Source of the DNA: Opisthocomus hoazin
Taxonomy: Eukaryota > Chordata > Aves > Opisthocomiformes > Opisthocomidae
Length of the DNA stretch: 64,000 nt
Direction: 5' to 3'
Assembly (NCBI RefSeq): GCF_030867145.1
Contig: NC_134422.1
Span: 8,938,531 to 9,002,530, forward strand
Under the pieces are notes generated by a model, which was given only the letters and a program-made list of their open reading frames with translations, was not told the DNA's origin and made no database searches. Every line of letters begins with the position of its first letter. Position 1 is the stretch's first letter. Shown in pieces: positions 50,776-62,168 of the stretch. The position numbers and the translations under genes are program-made.

Positions 50776-51559
50776 GTAAGGATTCAATAACGACGCTTCT
50801 GTTTATTTGTGCCGGGTGGCATTTGTTGCGTGTGGCTCCACCCATTCGCAGTCTGCAGCTACAGCTGAGTCTGGCATTCCTGCCGAAAGGCACTAGATTC
50901 AATTCCTCATACTTCTGAGGGACTTTGCAACTCAATAAAGTTAATCATTTTCCTTTAAAACTGGTGTAAAAACCGACGGATGCAAGCCGAATGTTGATAA
51001 AGCTGTTAATACGCAGTCTTATGGGTCTCAGATTTAGTTTCCCTGCACTGGGAAATTAATAACAACAAGTTAGTTTAATCTCATTACAGTTAATTACATG
51101 GGCTTTTTCCCCAAGAGATGGAAGAGCATTAAATTAGTAATTCCCTCCTTTCTTCTATTTACTCTAGCAATTCATATACTCTGAAGGTTCATCTGAAGGG
51201 AGGGAAAGCGTAGGCATCTTTGCTTTCGTCCATAAAAGAAAACGTCAAGCAAAAGTGAGAGGGGGATAGAAAGAACATTTGGGGGAGTTTGGGAGGAGAG
51301 CAGGGCACAAATGGATATATTTGCCGTACTCATTTCTAAGTCTAAGGGTGCTTTTCCTGCACTGTCATTAATATTAAGTTAGCATATGTGGAGATAAACG
51401 TGTTCAGGAGGAAGCTAGCTGTGATTCTGCATCTCGCCTCTATTGTTTTGTGAGCTGTGCTATAAATTGCTGCTTTTTTTTGATTCAGCATCACGGAAGG
51501 CATTTGAGACTTAGAGCTGTCTCGGGCTGTAGACCACCACGCTGCCCTGCAGCCATCTG

Positions 51560-51768
51560 GGCGAGTGGAAGGCTACAGATCTATTAGGGACTGCTGGGCG
51601 GGTGGCAAGGCAGCGTGTCTGGGAGCTGGGGTTCCGCAGCGACGTGCCCTGGCTGCAGCCGGCCGTTGAGACGCGAGGCGTTGGGAAGGGCGAGCGAGCA
51701 GTGACTGCCCTCCGCACCGGGCGGCAGGCGGACGAGCAGAGGGCAGGTTGGGACTCCGGAGCCCTGAG
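51560..51768 (+). promoter_or_regulatory. CpG-rich patch ending in a consensus splice donor
   Basis: About 200 bp of raised GC and CpG content in LYPD1 intron 2, ending in CCCTGAG|GTAAGG at 51768-51769, a full-consensus donor. It has the layout of an alternative first exon, but no transcript evidence is available and no coding start in frame with exon 3 can be tested. Confidence 0.3.
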
Positions 51769-52669
51769 GTAAGGGCAGGCTGCTCTCTGGGATCGAACAG
51801 CTTGCAGCTGAGGGCAGGGCTTCAGGGCGTGGGCTTCGCTGGTCGAAAGGGCTGTCGTGCTGTCAGTATAAACCAAGCTGTGGTCTTGTCCTTTCGCGGG
51901 GAGTCCTCCAGTAACCACAGAATCCCTCTCTGCCTAGCGGGTACGTCTGCAGCCTCCGTCCTGAACAGTACATTGGATCTTTGAGTTAGGAAACTATTTG
52001 TTAGTATTTTCAAAATGCGTATCAGTCAGCTAGTGCCACTTGTCCTGGTAGTTTCGGATCGTTACATTAGGAATCACAGAAAAATTAAAACAATTATTGT
52101 TAACAATCAACAGTAGCTGAACTGCTGGCACTTTTGTTTCTTCCTGCGTAGTGCCATCCGCAGTGACTGTATTTCTGTAAAAGATTTAGAAGCTCTCCAA
52201 TGTAGAGAGAAAAGCTATGTGTTTAAAGGAAGATTAGTCTCTTTCAAGCTATATATTATTGCAGTATTATATGTCAAGCTTACTTGGAAAAGGTGGTGGG
52301 AATGGGAGATGGTCATGGCTTGCAAGGTACTTCCGAAGTCCAGGGGTCTCCAAATGAACGTTTGAAGGCTTTGCGCTCTGCAGACCACAGCTGCTGCAGT
52401 ACTTGTAATAGGCGAGAATGGGTGCTGTGGCAGTGCGAAGGGCTACCAACATGGCGTAGAGACCTAGACAAGAAAGTCAAGTCTCATGTAATTCTCAGCA
52501 GCTGTTTGGTGTTGCTTGTTTGTTGTTTGGGGGTTTCTTAAAGTATCTTCCCTGGTTCCTTCATGTTTTTGTTTCAGTACAGCCTCAGACTGTGTCAGCC
52601 CTCCAGACACACATGCGTAATCTTCCCTTTGGGTGAATGTTGGAGAAGTGTTCCCAGCCAAGTAAGCCC

Positions 52670-52830
52670 CTCGCAGATCACGGTGCCAGCCCCGTGGATC
52701 AGAGGGCGCGCGCGTGTGCCCGAGACAGCCGCCCGCCTGCTGCGCCCGCCGGGTGGGAGAGGCCGTCCCGCGCCCCTGCTCCCGCTAGCAGGCGGGACTG
52801 CGGCCTGGCAAGTGCCACTGTGGCACCCGG
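52670..52830. promoter_or_regulatory. Small CpG island in LYPD1 intron 2
   Basis: A compact GC-rich segment with a gcgcgcgcg run and many CpGs, sharply bounded by AT-rich intron. Both strands are open because of composition. Possibly an intragenic regulatory island or GC-rich element remnant. Confidence 0.35.
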
Positions 52831-54598
52831 AAAATGCAAGCTGGATTTTAGACATACAGTGATGCATAACTCGTCCTTACTCCCGTGAAGAAATTGGCTT
52901 GCAATATAGTAAATAAGGAGCTCTTAAAGGAAACTTCTGGGCGGATTTGTTTTTTCTGTGGAATTTTTTATTTGTCTCTGAGCAGATCCTTGGATTTTCC
53001 CTTTAGGAGGTAACTAGCGTGCTGTGCATAGCAGGCACCACTGTTCTATTTTATTTAATTTACTTCTGTAAATGCAGTTCTTACTCATTTTAAGCTTAGG
53101 GATTGTAAATTTCAGCTGGTGAATAAATTTAAATGTTTAACCTAACTATTTCAAATTGAGTGAAATTTACATTGCAAGCTTAGTTTCTCTGTTATCCTCA
53201 GTCAATTCTAGAGAGGATTGGTTGTAAAACAGAGATGATTCAGTTCTTCATCCTTTATTGTTTTTTTTCCTAATTGATATTTAAATGTGTGTAATATAAA
53301 TCCCAAGTTTTATTTAATAATTCATTCTGCTTCTACCAGTATATTTCATAACTTGATTATTTTGGTTGTTGCTTATCACTGAAAGCTGAAATGTTTCAAA
53401 TATTGATTTTAATTTATAATAGACTTGAGTTGGAAGTTTTAACCCAGAATATGAAAGATGTGAATTTGCATTTATTTGACAGCACAATCTCATAATTAGA
53501 GTTTTTCCTCTTGACTAGATGCAGTCAAAGGAGTATAATTCAATTTTTATAGACTAACCCATTTTTGTCCTTAATAAAATATAGCTGTGTCAGTGAGCAA
53601 AATGTTACAAGTTCTCCTAAGCCTTATTTAAAAGTTAAATGCAATATTATGAGATAAAGTTCATGGTCTGACTCAGTAACCTATTGATGTAGCCGCCCTT
53701 CCTTTGCAGCATGCATTAATCTGTGTGTGAGTTCTGCTATCAGGGGGTTGCTGACTTTGTGATGTGCCCAGCCTGTGGCCAGTGACTTTTTCCCTTATGT
53801 GTATGTTACTGCGCACCGAGTTGTGCAGTGGCAGCTCTGTGGTTCAGCTTCTTTTCTGTATTAAGCTTGCTATGAACAACGCAGTGGAGATCTCCAACTC
53901 TGTGCAGGTTTTTTTTCATTTATGTTGTAAATAGTTCCTTACAGCTGATTGTAGTTAAACCATTCCTCTTCAGTTGCTGTAAAACTAGGGTTAGTACTTC
54001 AGATGTCACTGTGTTCTCTCAGAACATTATCTCAATTTCTGGACAACCAATCTTAGGAAGTGCTTTTCAGCTTTAGGTGAGAAATAACAGCAGCACGGGC
54101 ATGGTCCTAACCCAGAGTTTAAGAAGCAGCTGTTGCTGTGACAGTCTCTGATGCGAGTACCTAAGAATGCAGGTATTAGTCACTGATACTTTGAATTAGA
54201 TTGGCAGGCACGTTGTCCCAGCCATTCGTAATATCAGGTAGAAATTTGCCCCATTTCACAACTGAAAATGAATTGAGCAGTACGTCAGCAGGTATCTGAC
54301 TAAGTGATTACGTGGAGCCAGTACAATTCTGCCTCCCCTGCAAGCAGGCACTTTGCCATGGCAGCTGGTATTTCAGTTGCACTTTGTGGGTCTGTCAGTG
54401 CACAGAATGGGAGACTTTGTCAAGTACATGACAAGATATTTTTCTCACTTTAAGCCGAGCTGTATTTAAAAATTTTGCTAGAACAAGTTTTATGCAGTTG
54501 TGTTAACATTCCATTCCAATGGGAGACACAGGAGGACAGGACAATATTTTGCCTGTGATGCAAAATCTTACAAACTAATTTGTTAATTTAATCTTAAG

Positions 54599-54610
54599 AA
54601 AAAAAAAAAA
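54599..54610. repeat. Poly(A) tract
   Basis: Simple A run in LYPD1 intron 2 with no retroposon body recognised beside it. Confidence 0.8.
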
Positions 54611-55610
54611 TCAGTCCTTTCGCCCTTTAGAGGGAAGAATGGCGAGCATGGGAAGTGGCACTGAAGACCACACCAAGTAATTTTTGTCTCACAGAAATTA
54701 ACAGAAGGGATACATTTCTAGTGCATTCTTCAGCTGGATTGGCAGGTGTCTAAAAACTGATCCTTTGTCAAACCTTTCATTTACACAAAGTTCTTACTTA
54801 TAATAATTCCCCTTGCAGACACTTTGTTGAACTGTACCCGTGGCAGATTCCCCTCTCCCACTTGCCTCTCTCCTTCCCATCTAGGAACTTTTAACTTAGA
54901 AATGTCAGTGCTCCTTCGTTTTTAGAATCTATGTAGGAACAAAGAAATCCCACAGTATTTTGGGGTCAGATGAAAAGTCCTGATGATGTGTAGATGAGTA
55001 GATAATGTATATATGCTTTTATACGTGTCTCATGAAAAACATACGGACAATGAAGCTTGCCTTTTACTGAAAGCAAGAGCTATCTGAGCGTTAAGGCTGA
55101 TCTAAAACCTGCTTAAGACAAAATGAAACCTGCAATGTGAATAGATCAGAAAGGAATAAAGCATGAGGGACGAGACAATCAGCCCGCAAAGGCAGCCAGT
55201 GTAAATCTCTCAGAACTCGCTGTAAGTAAACCTGCCCATGTGTGTTCTGAACAATGTACCCTGGGCTCTAACGTGGTTGTGAATGTACTTTTACAAAGTT
55301 CTGCTTTTGCAAGGAGATAAAAAAAAAAAAGATCCACAGTAGCAAGACTGATATTTTAAAATGTCTGTCTATATAAAACTAAGATTGTTTATGAATTTTT
55401 CTTTGCAAGTGAATTGGGAAACAACCTCATTGTTTCTATTAATCTGCAGTAAGAAACTTGTCTTATTTATTTGGTTTACAGTGGTCCTTTTAATGTATTT
55501 ACGTAGTATATAATCCTGCACTGTAATTAAAGCAGTTGCTGTAATTGTGTGCTTAAAAGTAGCGCATGGGAACATCATGAACAAGATCATCATCTCACTG
55601 TTGAACTGTG

Positions 55611-55632
55611 ATTTTATTTATTTATTTATTTA
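55611..55632. repeat. (TTTA)n microsatellite
   Basis: Five tandem tetranucleotide units in LYPD1 intron 2, likely polymorphic. Confidence 0.9.
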
Positions 55633-56191
55633 ACTGTTCTCCATATTGGTTTCCCAGTCGTTTGTTTTATCAGGCAGGGGAAAGCAGTGTCCAAGATGTG
55701 CGATGAGGCGGCCTACGTTAAATTCTTTACCTGTGATTATTACTTTTTGTTTTTGTCTTACTGTGTTGCTGCCATGATTGAGTTGCTTTGTGAATGGCTG
55801 TTAAGGGTTACAGAAGCACATACTTCTTTTTTTTTTTTCTTCATGTGTAGCATCCATTAGTACTAATACTAATTGCATACTGGTATCAAGGGGAAATTAT
55901 ACTCTGGTGTACACTTATTGACAAAATGATTAAAACAGCAAACAAAGTTTAATGTCTTCAGAATCGCTGTAGGCATTAAAGTTTTATAGGTAATAGCTGC
56001 ATCCCCAGTATCCATTTAGAAACAGAAAGAAACATCCATTGAGCTGGCAGTGGATTTGGTTTTTTTTACATTTTTCTTCTACGTTGTCTCTTTTGTCTTT
56101 TTTTTGTTATTGTCATATCAACGTAACTCAAAAGATGTTTTGAGATTTTTTTTAATCAAAATATAATATAATAAATCTTTACTGACAATTT

Positions 56192-56219
56192 AAAAAAAAA
56201 AAAAAAAAGGAAAAAAGAA
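56192..56219. repeat. Poly(A)-rich tract
   Basis: A run of 17 A residues followed by ggaaaaaagaaaa. No flanking element family recognised. Confidence 0.85.
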
Positions 56220-57710
56220 AAACTTGGCATGTGACAGTTGTTACCTGTATCATGGTATCTTGTGCTACCAGGTGCCCAGTGAAATGAAGACACAGTAGCC
56301 AATATTGGAAACATGCAGTTCACTTTTGATGCTGAATAAAAGACTTACACTATATGTTGTTAATTGGTATTGTGTGCTGGAAACTTGGAGCTGTGGATAT
56401 ATTACCATCAGAGACGCTTTTGCAGATGCCAAAGCTATTTTCTTACTAGCAAACTCCTTCCAGTCTTTGGGCTGCTCAGACAACTTCCAGCCCCATACGG
56501 GATGAACCGAACTCAGGAGGAGTTACAGCATGCAGCAGATTGCTGTTGTGACTGCCTTTAGCTATAGAAAAGCAACAGTGGAGTTAACAGTTCAAGCAGT
56601 TTATGACTTGAAAATCATGACAAATATTCAAGTGCAGAAGTGATGAAGGGCTGTGTTATTTTAAGAAAGTTATGGTATCTGGTCCAGTGAATTTCGTTTT
56701 TCATAGGGCATGGACAATAGCTTTTTATGTTATTTTATTTCTCAGACTTATGAAAGGTATATAAATGAATTTTGTGAGGATACAGTGCCCACAGCCTGGT
56801 GGCTCTTAAACCTCCTTTAAAAGTTTCCTATTGCATTTCACACACAAGTGAGCCTGTGTTTTCCAAAAACTATGTGTGACCCGACCCTATCACTTGTCCC
56901 CTACCTCCCAGTGACCTTATCAAAACATTGGCAAGTGTGTTTTAATTAATCCAAACTGGTTTCATTTCCATTTTTCCTTTGTAGTCTGGATATTTTTTTT
57001 GAAAACTTGGTATAGCCTATTTTGCCAAATCACCAATGAGTCTTTGAATGTGGAAAAAGTAATACAAAACCCAGGCAAATACTGCTCTGAAGTTGAACAG
57101 GCTGTAAAACTGTAAGCATGAAAATAGCTGAAGATGTAAAAGCCGAATGGATTTCAAAGGTACTGGCATGCACGTGTAAACTCGTGAGCCATTCCCCTGA
57201 AATTGGTAAGGACATTGATTAGTCAGATGCAACAAGACTGTTCACGTGTAAAATTAGTTATGGGACTTGTTACGAGAGTACAGCACTGTACCATTTGTAA
57301 AGGCCTGGGGACTGTGGCTTCCCAGTTCACTTCAGCAGGTAAGGATTGTCAAGACAAATGCTCGTACAGGATTCTGAAAATTAAGTCCAAGTTCACCTCT
57401 CTTGCTAGAAGATCCAGTGTTTTTTAGGTCTTGATATCCAAGGTCATTTAGATCTTGATACCTTTGTATCGGGCAAGCAGAGATGATGGAAGGCTGTGAG
57501 CTAGCTTTGTTTGAAAGAGTGCATGTTTTAGTGCCTGACTGTAAGTCCACATTAGTGAGCAGAGAAATTAATAAGGACAGTAGAAAACAAAAGAATTAGA
57601 TATGCAGGTAGAAGCTGAGCTTCTGGTTTGTAGCCTCCTGTGGCTTTAAAAAAATTTAATAATACCACCATTAGCAGCTGTGCTTAACTTTCTCAGCCTA
57701 TGAATTTTTA

Positions 57711-57730
57711 AGCAAGTTTAAGCAAGTTTA
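57711..57730. repeat. 10-bp tandem duplication
   Basis: Two perfect copies of agcaagttta in LYPD1 intron 2, a slippage-type duplication. Confidence 0.85.
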
Positions 57731-58138
57731 ATGCCTTGCTTCTGCTTTGTGGTGGCTGCAGCAGTGACAAAGACTACTTTGTGCTGTTATTTACATTATC
57801 GACAATGCAGGTTTGAGTCATCTTTCCAGTACCAGAATTAGAAGGCGTTAGAAAGCGATACCATGGTAATCCAGACCCTTGTCCTCTGTCGGTCAACAAT
57901 TGTCCAGTTTTCTTCTGAGATGATTTAATTTCTGGAAGATGGCATGTCAGTTAGGGTCAGAAGGAGAGTGAGGAGGCCAGTCTTTTGTGGTCAAAAGCCT
58001 CCTATTAGTTTCTGCAAAAAAGTGCAACTTCTGTGAAGTGCCAAATATATGGAGGAGTTGTGATCATATTGAGTAAGTTTTCATAGAAAATTATGATGAA
58101 AATATGCATATTTAACTAGGTAGGATTTGGGGGCGAGT

Positions 58139-58204
58139 ATTTTGGTTTTGTGGGTTTGTTTTGGTGGTGTGGGGTTTTTTTTGTTGTTTTGTTTTTTTTT
58201 TACA
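58139..58204. repeat. G/T-rich low-complexity tract
   Basis: About 65 bases almost entirely of G and T on the + strand, ending in a T run and TACAG. It mimics a splice acceptor but is followed by stops in all useful frames. Confidence 0.8.
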
Positions 58205-60915
58205 GAACTGTATACCCTGTAAGAGCCTAATAGCATGAATATGCTTTTATCTTGTCTACTGAATGCATCAAAGGGGGTGGATCCAGATGAAATAGCTGCA
58301 CTCCTAAAACATAGGATTAAAAAGCAGGAAGTGTGTGACGTAGCTTTGCAGCAGATTTCAGGTCACTTAATTTCAGTGCCTCTGTTTTTTAATCTAGAAA
58401 ACACTGATCATGGTTGCTTACAGTATTTAATTAGCTGTTTATAAGGCAATTAGTAAATTTCATAATAAAATTTCTGGCAAGGTGCAAATTATTTAAACCA
58501 CTCATGAGCTCCAGAGAGAAAGTTGCAAAGATGAGGATAGGAAGAGTTAGTGTAAAATGAAACACAAGAGGACATGGTTGGATATGGTTATACTTGACAC
58601 TGGCTTAAACTGTTTTTTAAACAGTGTGTTTACAATCATAAATGAAAGGCTTTGTGTTGGGGAAGCTTAATTCATAGCTTAAACCAATAAAAACATGATC
58701 TGACTAGGACCATGACTGTTTGGGGAAGCACAATGTCAGAAGAATGATTGCTTTTCAACATTCAGTCACCACCTAAGATATTTATGACCTTATTAGATAA
58801 AATATTTGTAATCACTTTCTCTAGAAAACAGAGCAAATCACAATAGGACCTTTTGCAGTCTGTCGCTGGATGATGTACATGAACAGGTACTGGCTCAGGA
58901 ATAGACAACTACCATAGCAAAACCACCAAAGGCATAAAACCTAATATGGAAACTAAGAAACATAATTTAGAAGCCTATTTGTGTGTAGTCTGAACTCAGT
59001 TTTGAACATTAAAAAATCCAGAGATGGTCACGTGTATTTTATGTACCTCAGAAAGAGGCATTAAATGTTTACATGTTGTTCTTGCACTAGTATAAGTTCT
59101 CATTTTGGATTTCAGCAGACATCACAAAAAAAATCTTTGATAACTCCTACTGGGTACTGAATGTCACTCAAGTGGAGGGTAAGCAAGTGACAGTTTAGGG
59201 CAAGAAATAAAGACTTAAATACATAATGGAAATCGCAAAGCAAGCATGGGTAGGCAGACAAGACATCAAATCAAAGCACAAAAAGGAAAACTTGCAGATT
59301 GACCAGGACCAGAAAATTGAAAGTTTCAGTGAAATAGGGTAATTGGAATTACTCAGGATACTAAAAAAGGGGGGGAGTGTCAGTTTGCACACATGGTCCT
59401 TGGGCTTGTCGTTATGATCAGCAATGTTAAGAGAACACCCAAAACAAATCACATCCAAATCATGAAAGCATGCTAAGGCTAGAGCTGGGGCACCTGTTTG
59501 GGACTTCTCATAGGTTGTGTCTGCCACAGCAGGAATTGTCCGCTGGTAGCTAGTTTTCTGGTTTTTGATTGAAGGAGATGGGCAAGATTAAGCACCACAT
59601 CTGAAAGAGTTGAGTGGAGAAATTCTGCCAAAGTCATAATGGCGCACCTCAAAACTTGTCTTGATCTGCCTGCTAACTTTGAGTTACTTATCTTACGATA
59701 CAAAACTTTTCTGCATGCTTGAAGCTATGGCCTTGTATACGCCTCCAGCTCTTGGTCCACTCTCGAAAAGGGGGGTTTGTGACTGCTTGAGGACGCCTTG
59801 TTCCTGGCATAGACTGCTCTCTAATGCTCCACAAGATTTGATGCAGCAGGCATGCCCAGAGTGCGTGCAGACGATTTTGCTAAAGCAGTATTTGTGGAAT
59901 GAGTTGCAGAAGACAAATCTGACTTCACGCATGCCTGCGAACTCAGATATGTTACTGAACAGTGCTGCAAAAGTTTTCTTTAAAAATGAGGAGTGTCAGT
60001 CATAGCCCATGAGACAGAGCATTTGGATTGGAAAAGTTAGCACTGGGCGAAGCAGCATCATCTGCTTGGTGGGAGTCAAACTTACGGCTAAGAGTTTTGT
60101 GGCCATGAGGCCACGGACTGTTCTGGGGTGAAACAGAGGGCTGGAATTTCCTGCTGAGGTGTGCCATTGCTGAAAGCAGTTTCAGAGTAGTTGGGCCACA
60201 GAGTGGGAAGGGGACTGTCTTTTTTGGAAATTAGGTCACCGATCTCGGAGGTGGTACCCTAGTTGCCTCGTTTGGCTTCAGAGACTCCGTATGTATTCTG
60301 CTGAAGGACAGTCTTGAGAGTACAGGTGCAAGGTAAAGTTACACACGGCTAGGATTATGGTTGGCTCTGAAGATGAAGAGTCATGCTTGCACTTGCTCTT
60401 TTCTGTCTGTACCTGCTATAACAGAAGAATCGGAGGTGCCTAATAAGATCCTTTTAAAGCAGTAAGAGAAAAAGCTTGGATCTTCTGGTGCCTTCTGCAT
60501 ACACACAGTGTAAGAAGCAGGTGTGTGTGATGTCACCTTTTTTTGGTTGTCCTAGTAACAAGTTAAGCTGTTATTCAAGAGAACATATACTTGGCTCTGC
60601 AGACAAGGTAGGTGGAAGAGCTGTCACTTTGGGATTTGAATAAATTGTAGCATGAATTTTTTGTTGCCATCAAGATTGAATGCATCTGCATGTGGCCAAA
60701 ACGGAGTGCCAGGGTGTGGATGCGCAGGCCTCGACTGCAGCTAAGCAGGGGGGTTGAGATTGGTAGTTGTGGGGGTCATGTGTATAGAATGGATCTAGGT
60801 GAGAAAACCAGTATGACAAGCAGGAACTATAGCAAAGCCTGGAGATTTACACCATCACTTCATTGCAGGGAATAAGGCAGAAGTCCTGCAGAAATAGTGG
60901 TTTGGTCCTTGACAC

Positions 60916-61752
60916 AATCATAGAATCATAGAATGCTTTGGGTTGGAAGGGACCTTTAGAGGTCGTCTAGTCCAAGCCCCCTGCAATGAGCAAGGACATC
61001 TTCAGCTAGACCAGGTTGCTCAGAGCCCCGTTCAACCTGGCCTTGAATGTTTCTGGGGATGGGGCCTCCACTGCCTCTCTGGGCAACCTGTGCCAGTGTT
61101 TCAACACTCTCATTGTAAAAAATTTCTTCCTTATAGCCAGTCTAAATCTACCCTCCCTTAGTTTAAAGCCATTACTCCTTGTGCTATCGCAACAAGCCCT
61201 GCTGAAAATATTTTCCCCATCTTTCCTATAGGCCCCTTCAGGTACTGGAAGGCTGCTCTAAGGTCTCCCCGCAGCCTTCTCTTCTCCAGGCTGAACAGCC
61301 CCAACTCTCTCAGCCTTTCCTCACACCAGAGGGGTTCCAGCCCTCGGATGATTTTTGTGGCCTCCTCTGGCCCCGCTCCAACAGGTCCATGTCTGCCCTG
61401 TGCTGAGGGCTCCAGAGCTGGATGCAGGAATCCAGGTGGGGTCTCACCAGAGCGGGGCAGAGGGGCTGAATCCCCTCCCTCAACCTGCTGCCCACGCTGC
61501 TGGGGATGCAGCCCAGGATATGGTTGGTTTGCTGGGCTACGAGTGTACATTGTTGGTTCCTGTCCAGCTTTTCATTCCCCAGTATCCCCAAGTCCTTCTC
61601 TGCAGGGCTGCTCTCCATCCCTTCATCCCCCAGCCTGTACTGATACGGGGAGTTGCCCTGACCCAGGTGCAGGACCCTGCCCTTGGCCTTGTTGAACCTC
61701 ATGAGGTTCACACAGGCCCGCTTCTCAGGCTTGTCCAGGTCTCTCTGAATGT
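60916..61752 (-). mobile_element. CR1 LINE, 5'-truncated, minus orientation (older subfamily)
   Basis: A second CR1 type with an aatcatagaatcatag tail at 60916. The minus strand encodes decayed reverse-transcriptase sequence ([59 protein letters not shown]) split over at least two frames. It is more diverged from intact CR1 than the copies at 125 and 48406. Non-functional insertion in LYPD1 intron 2. Confidence 0.93.
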
Positions 61753-62131
61753 ACAACCATGTGTGGGGCAGAAAGAGGTGTAACAATGGGCAAGTTGCTC
61801 AGTCTAGAAGTAAATTTTCAATGCCCAATTTAAGGCCAAAGTGTTTTTGTTTTTTTTTTTTAAAAAAGGAGAGGTGTGCAATACTTCTGTGTTATGACAC
61901 TGATGTTCTAGCCTTGTGTACTTCCCTCTCTTCTTACAAATACTTGTACTTCAAGTACCTCCTCAGCCAACCCCACAAACCTTGAAGCCAAAATGAAGGA
62001 AAATCAGTTGGTCAGTAGTAGGTACCTCCTAGTTAAACAACATTGTAGTATCTACACATACTGCTGTCAGGAGGCTGCTGAATCTGTGAAAAAGGATGAA
62101 TTATTCGGTAGTCATCCATTAAGAGACTGGA

Positions 62132-62168
62132 CAGTAAATATACTAGTTGTCTATTAGTAAATATACTA
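62132..62168. repeat. Short direct repeat
   Basis: Two copies of agtaaatatacta separated by 11 bases in AT-rich intron. Confidence 0.75.

Noticed and set aside
50361..50918. 185-codon frame running through LYPD1 exon 2
   Set aside because: It reads intron 1 sequence before the exon and intron 2 sequence after it. The true exon is delimited by a CCCTTCCAG acceptor and a GTAAGG donor in matching phases with exon 1.
58206..58218. Possible 13-nt microexon between TTTTACAG and GTAAGAG
   Set aside because: The acceptor is the end of a low-complexity G/T tract. Inserting 13 nt would shift the LYPD1 frame, and no homology supports it.
59195..60005. Cluster of 74-114 codon frames on both strands in LYPD1 intron 2
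   Set aside because: I looked for a retroelement or gene remnant but recognised no motif, terminal repeat or splice structure.
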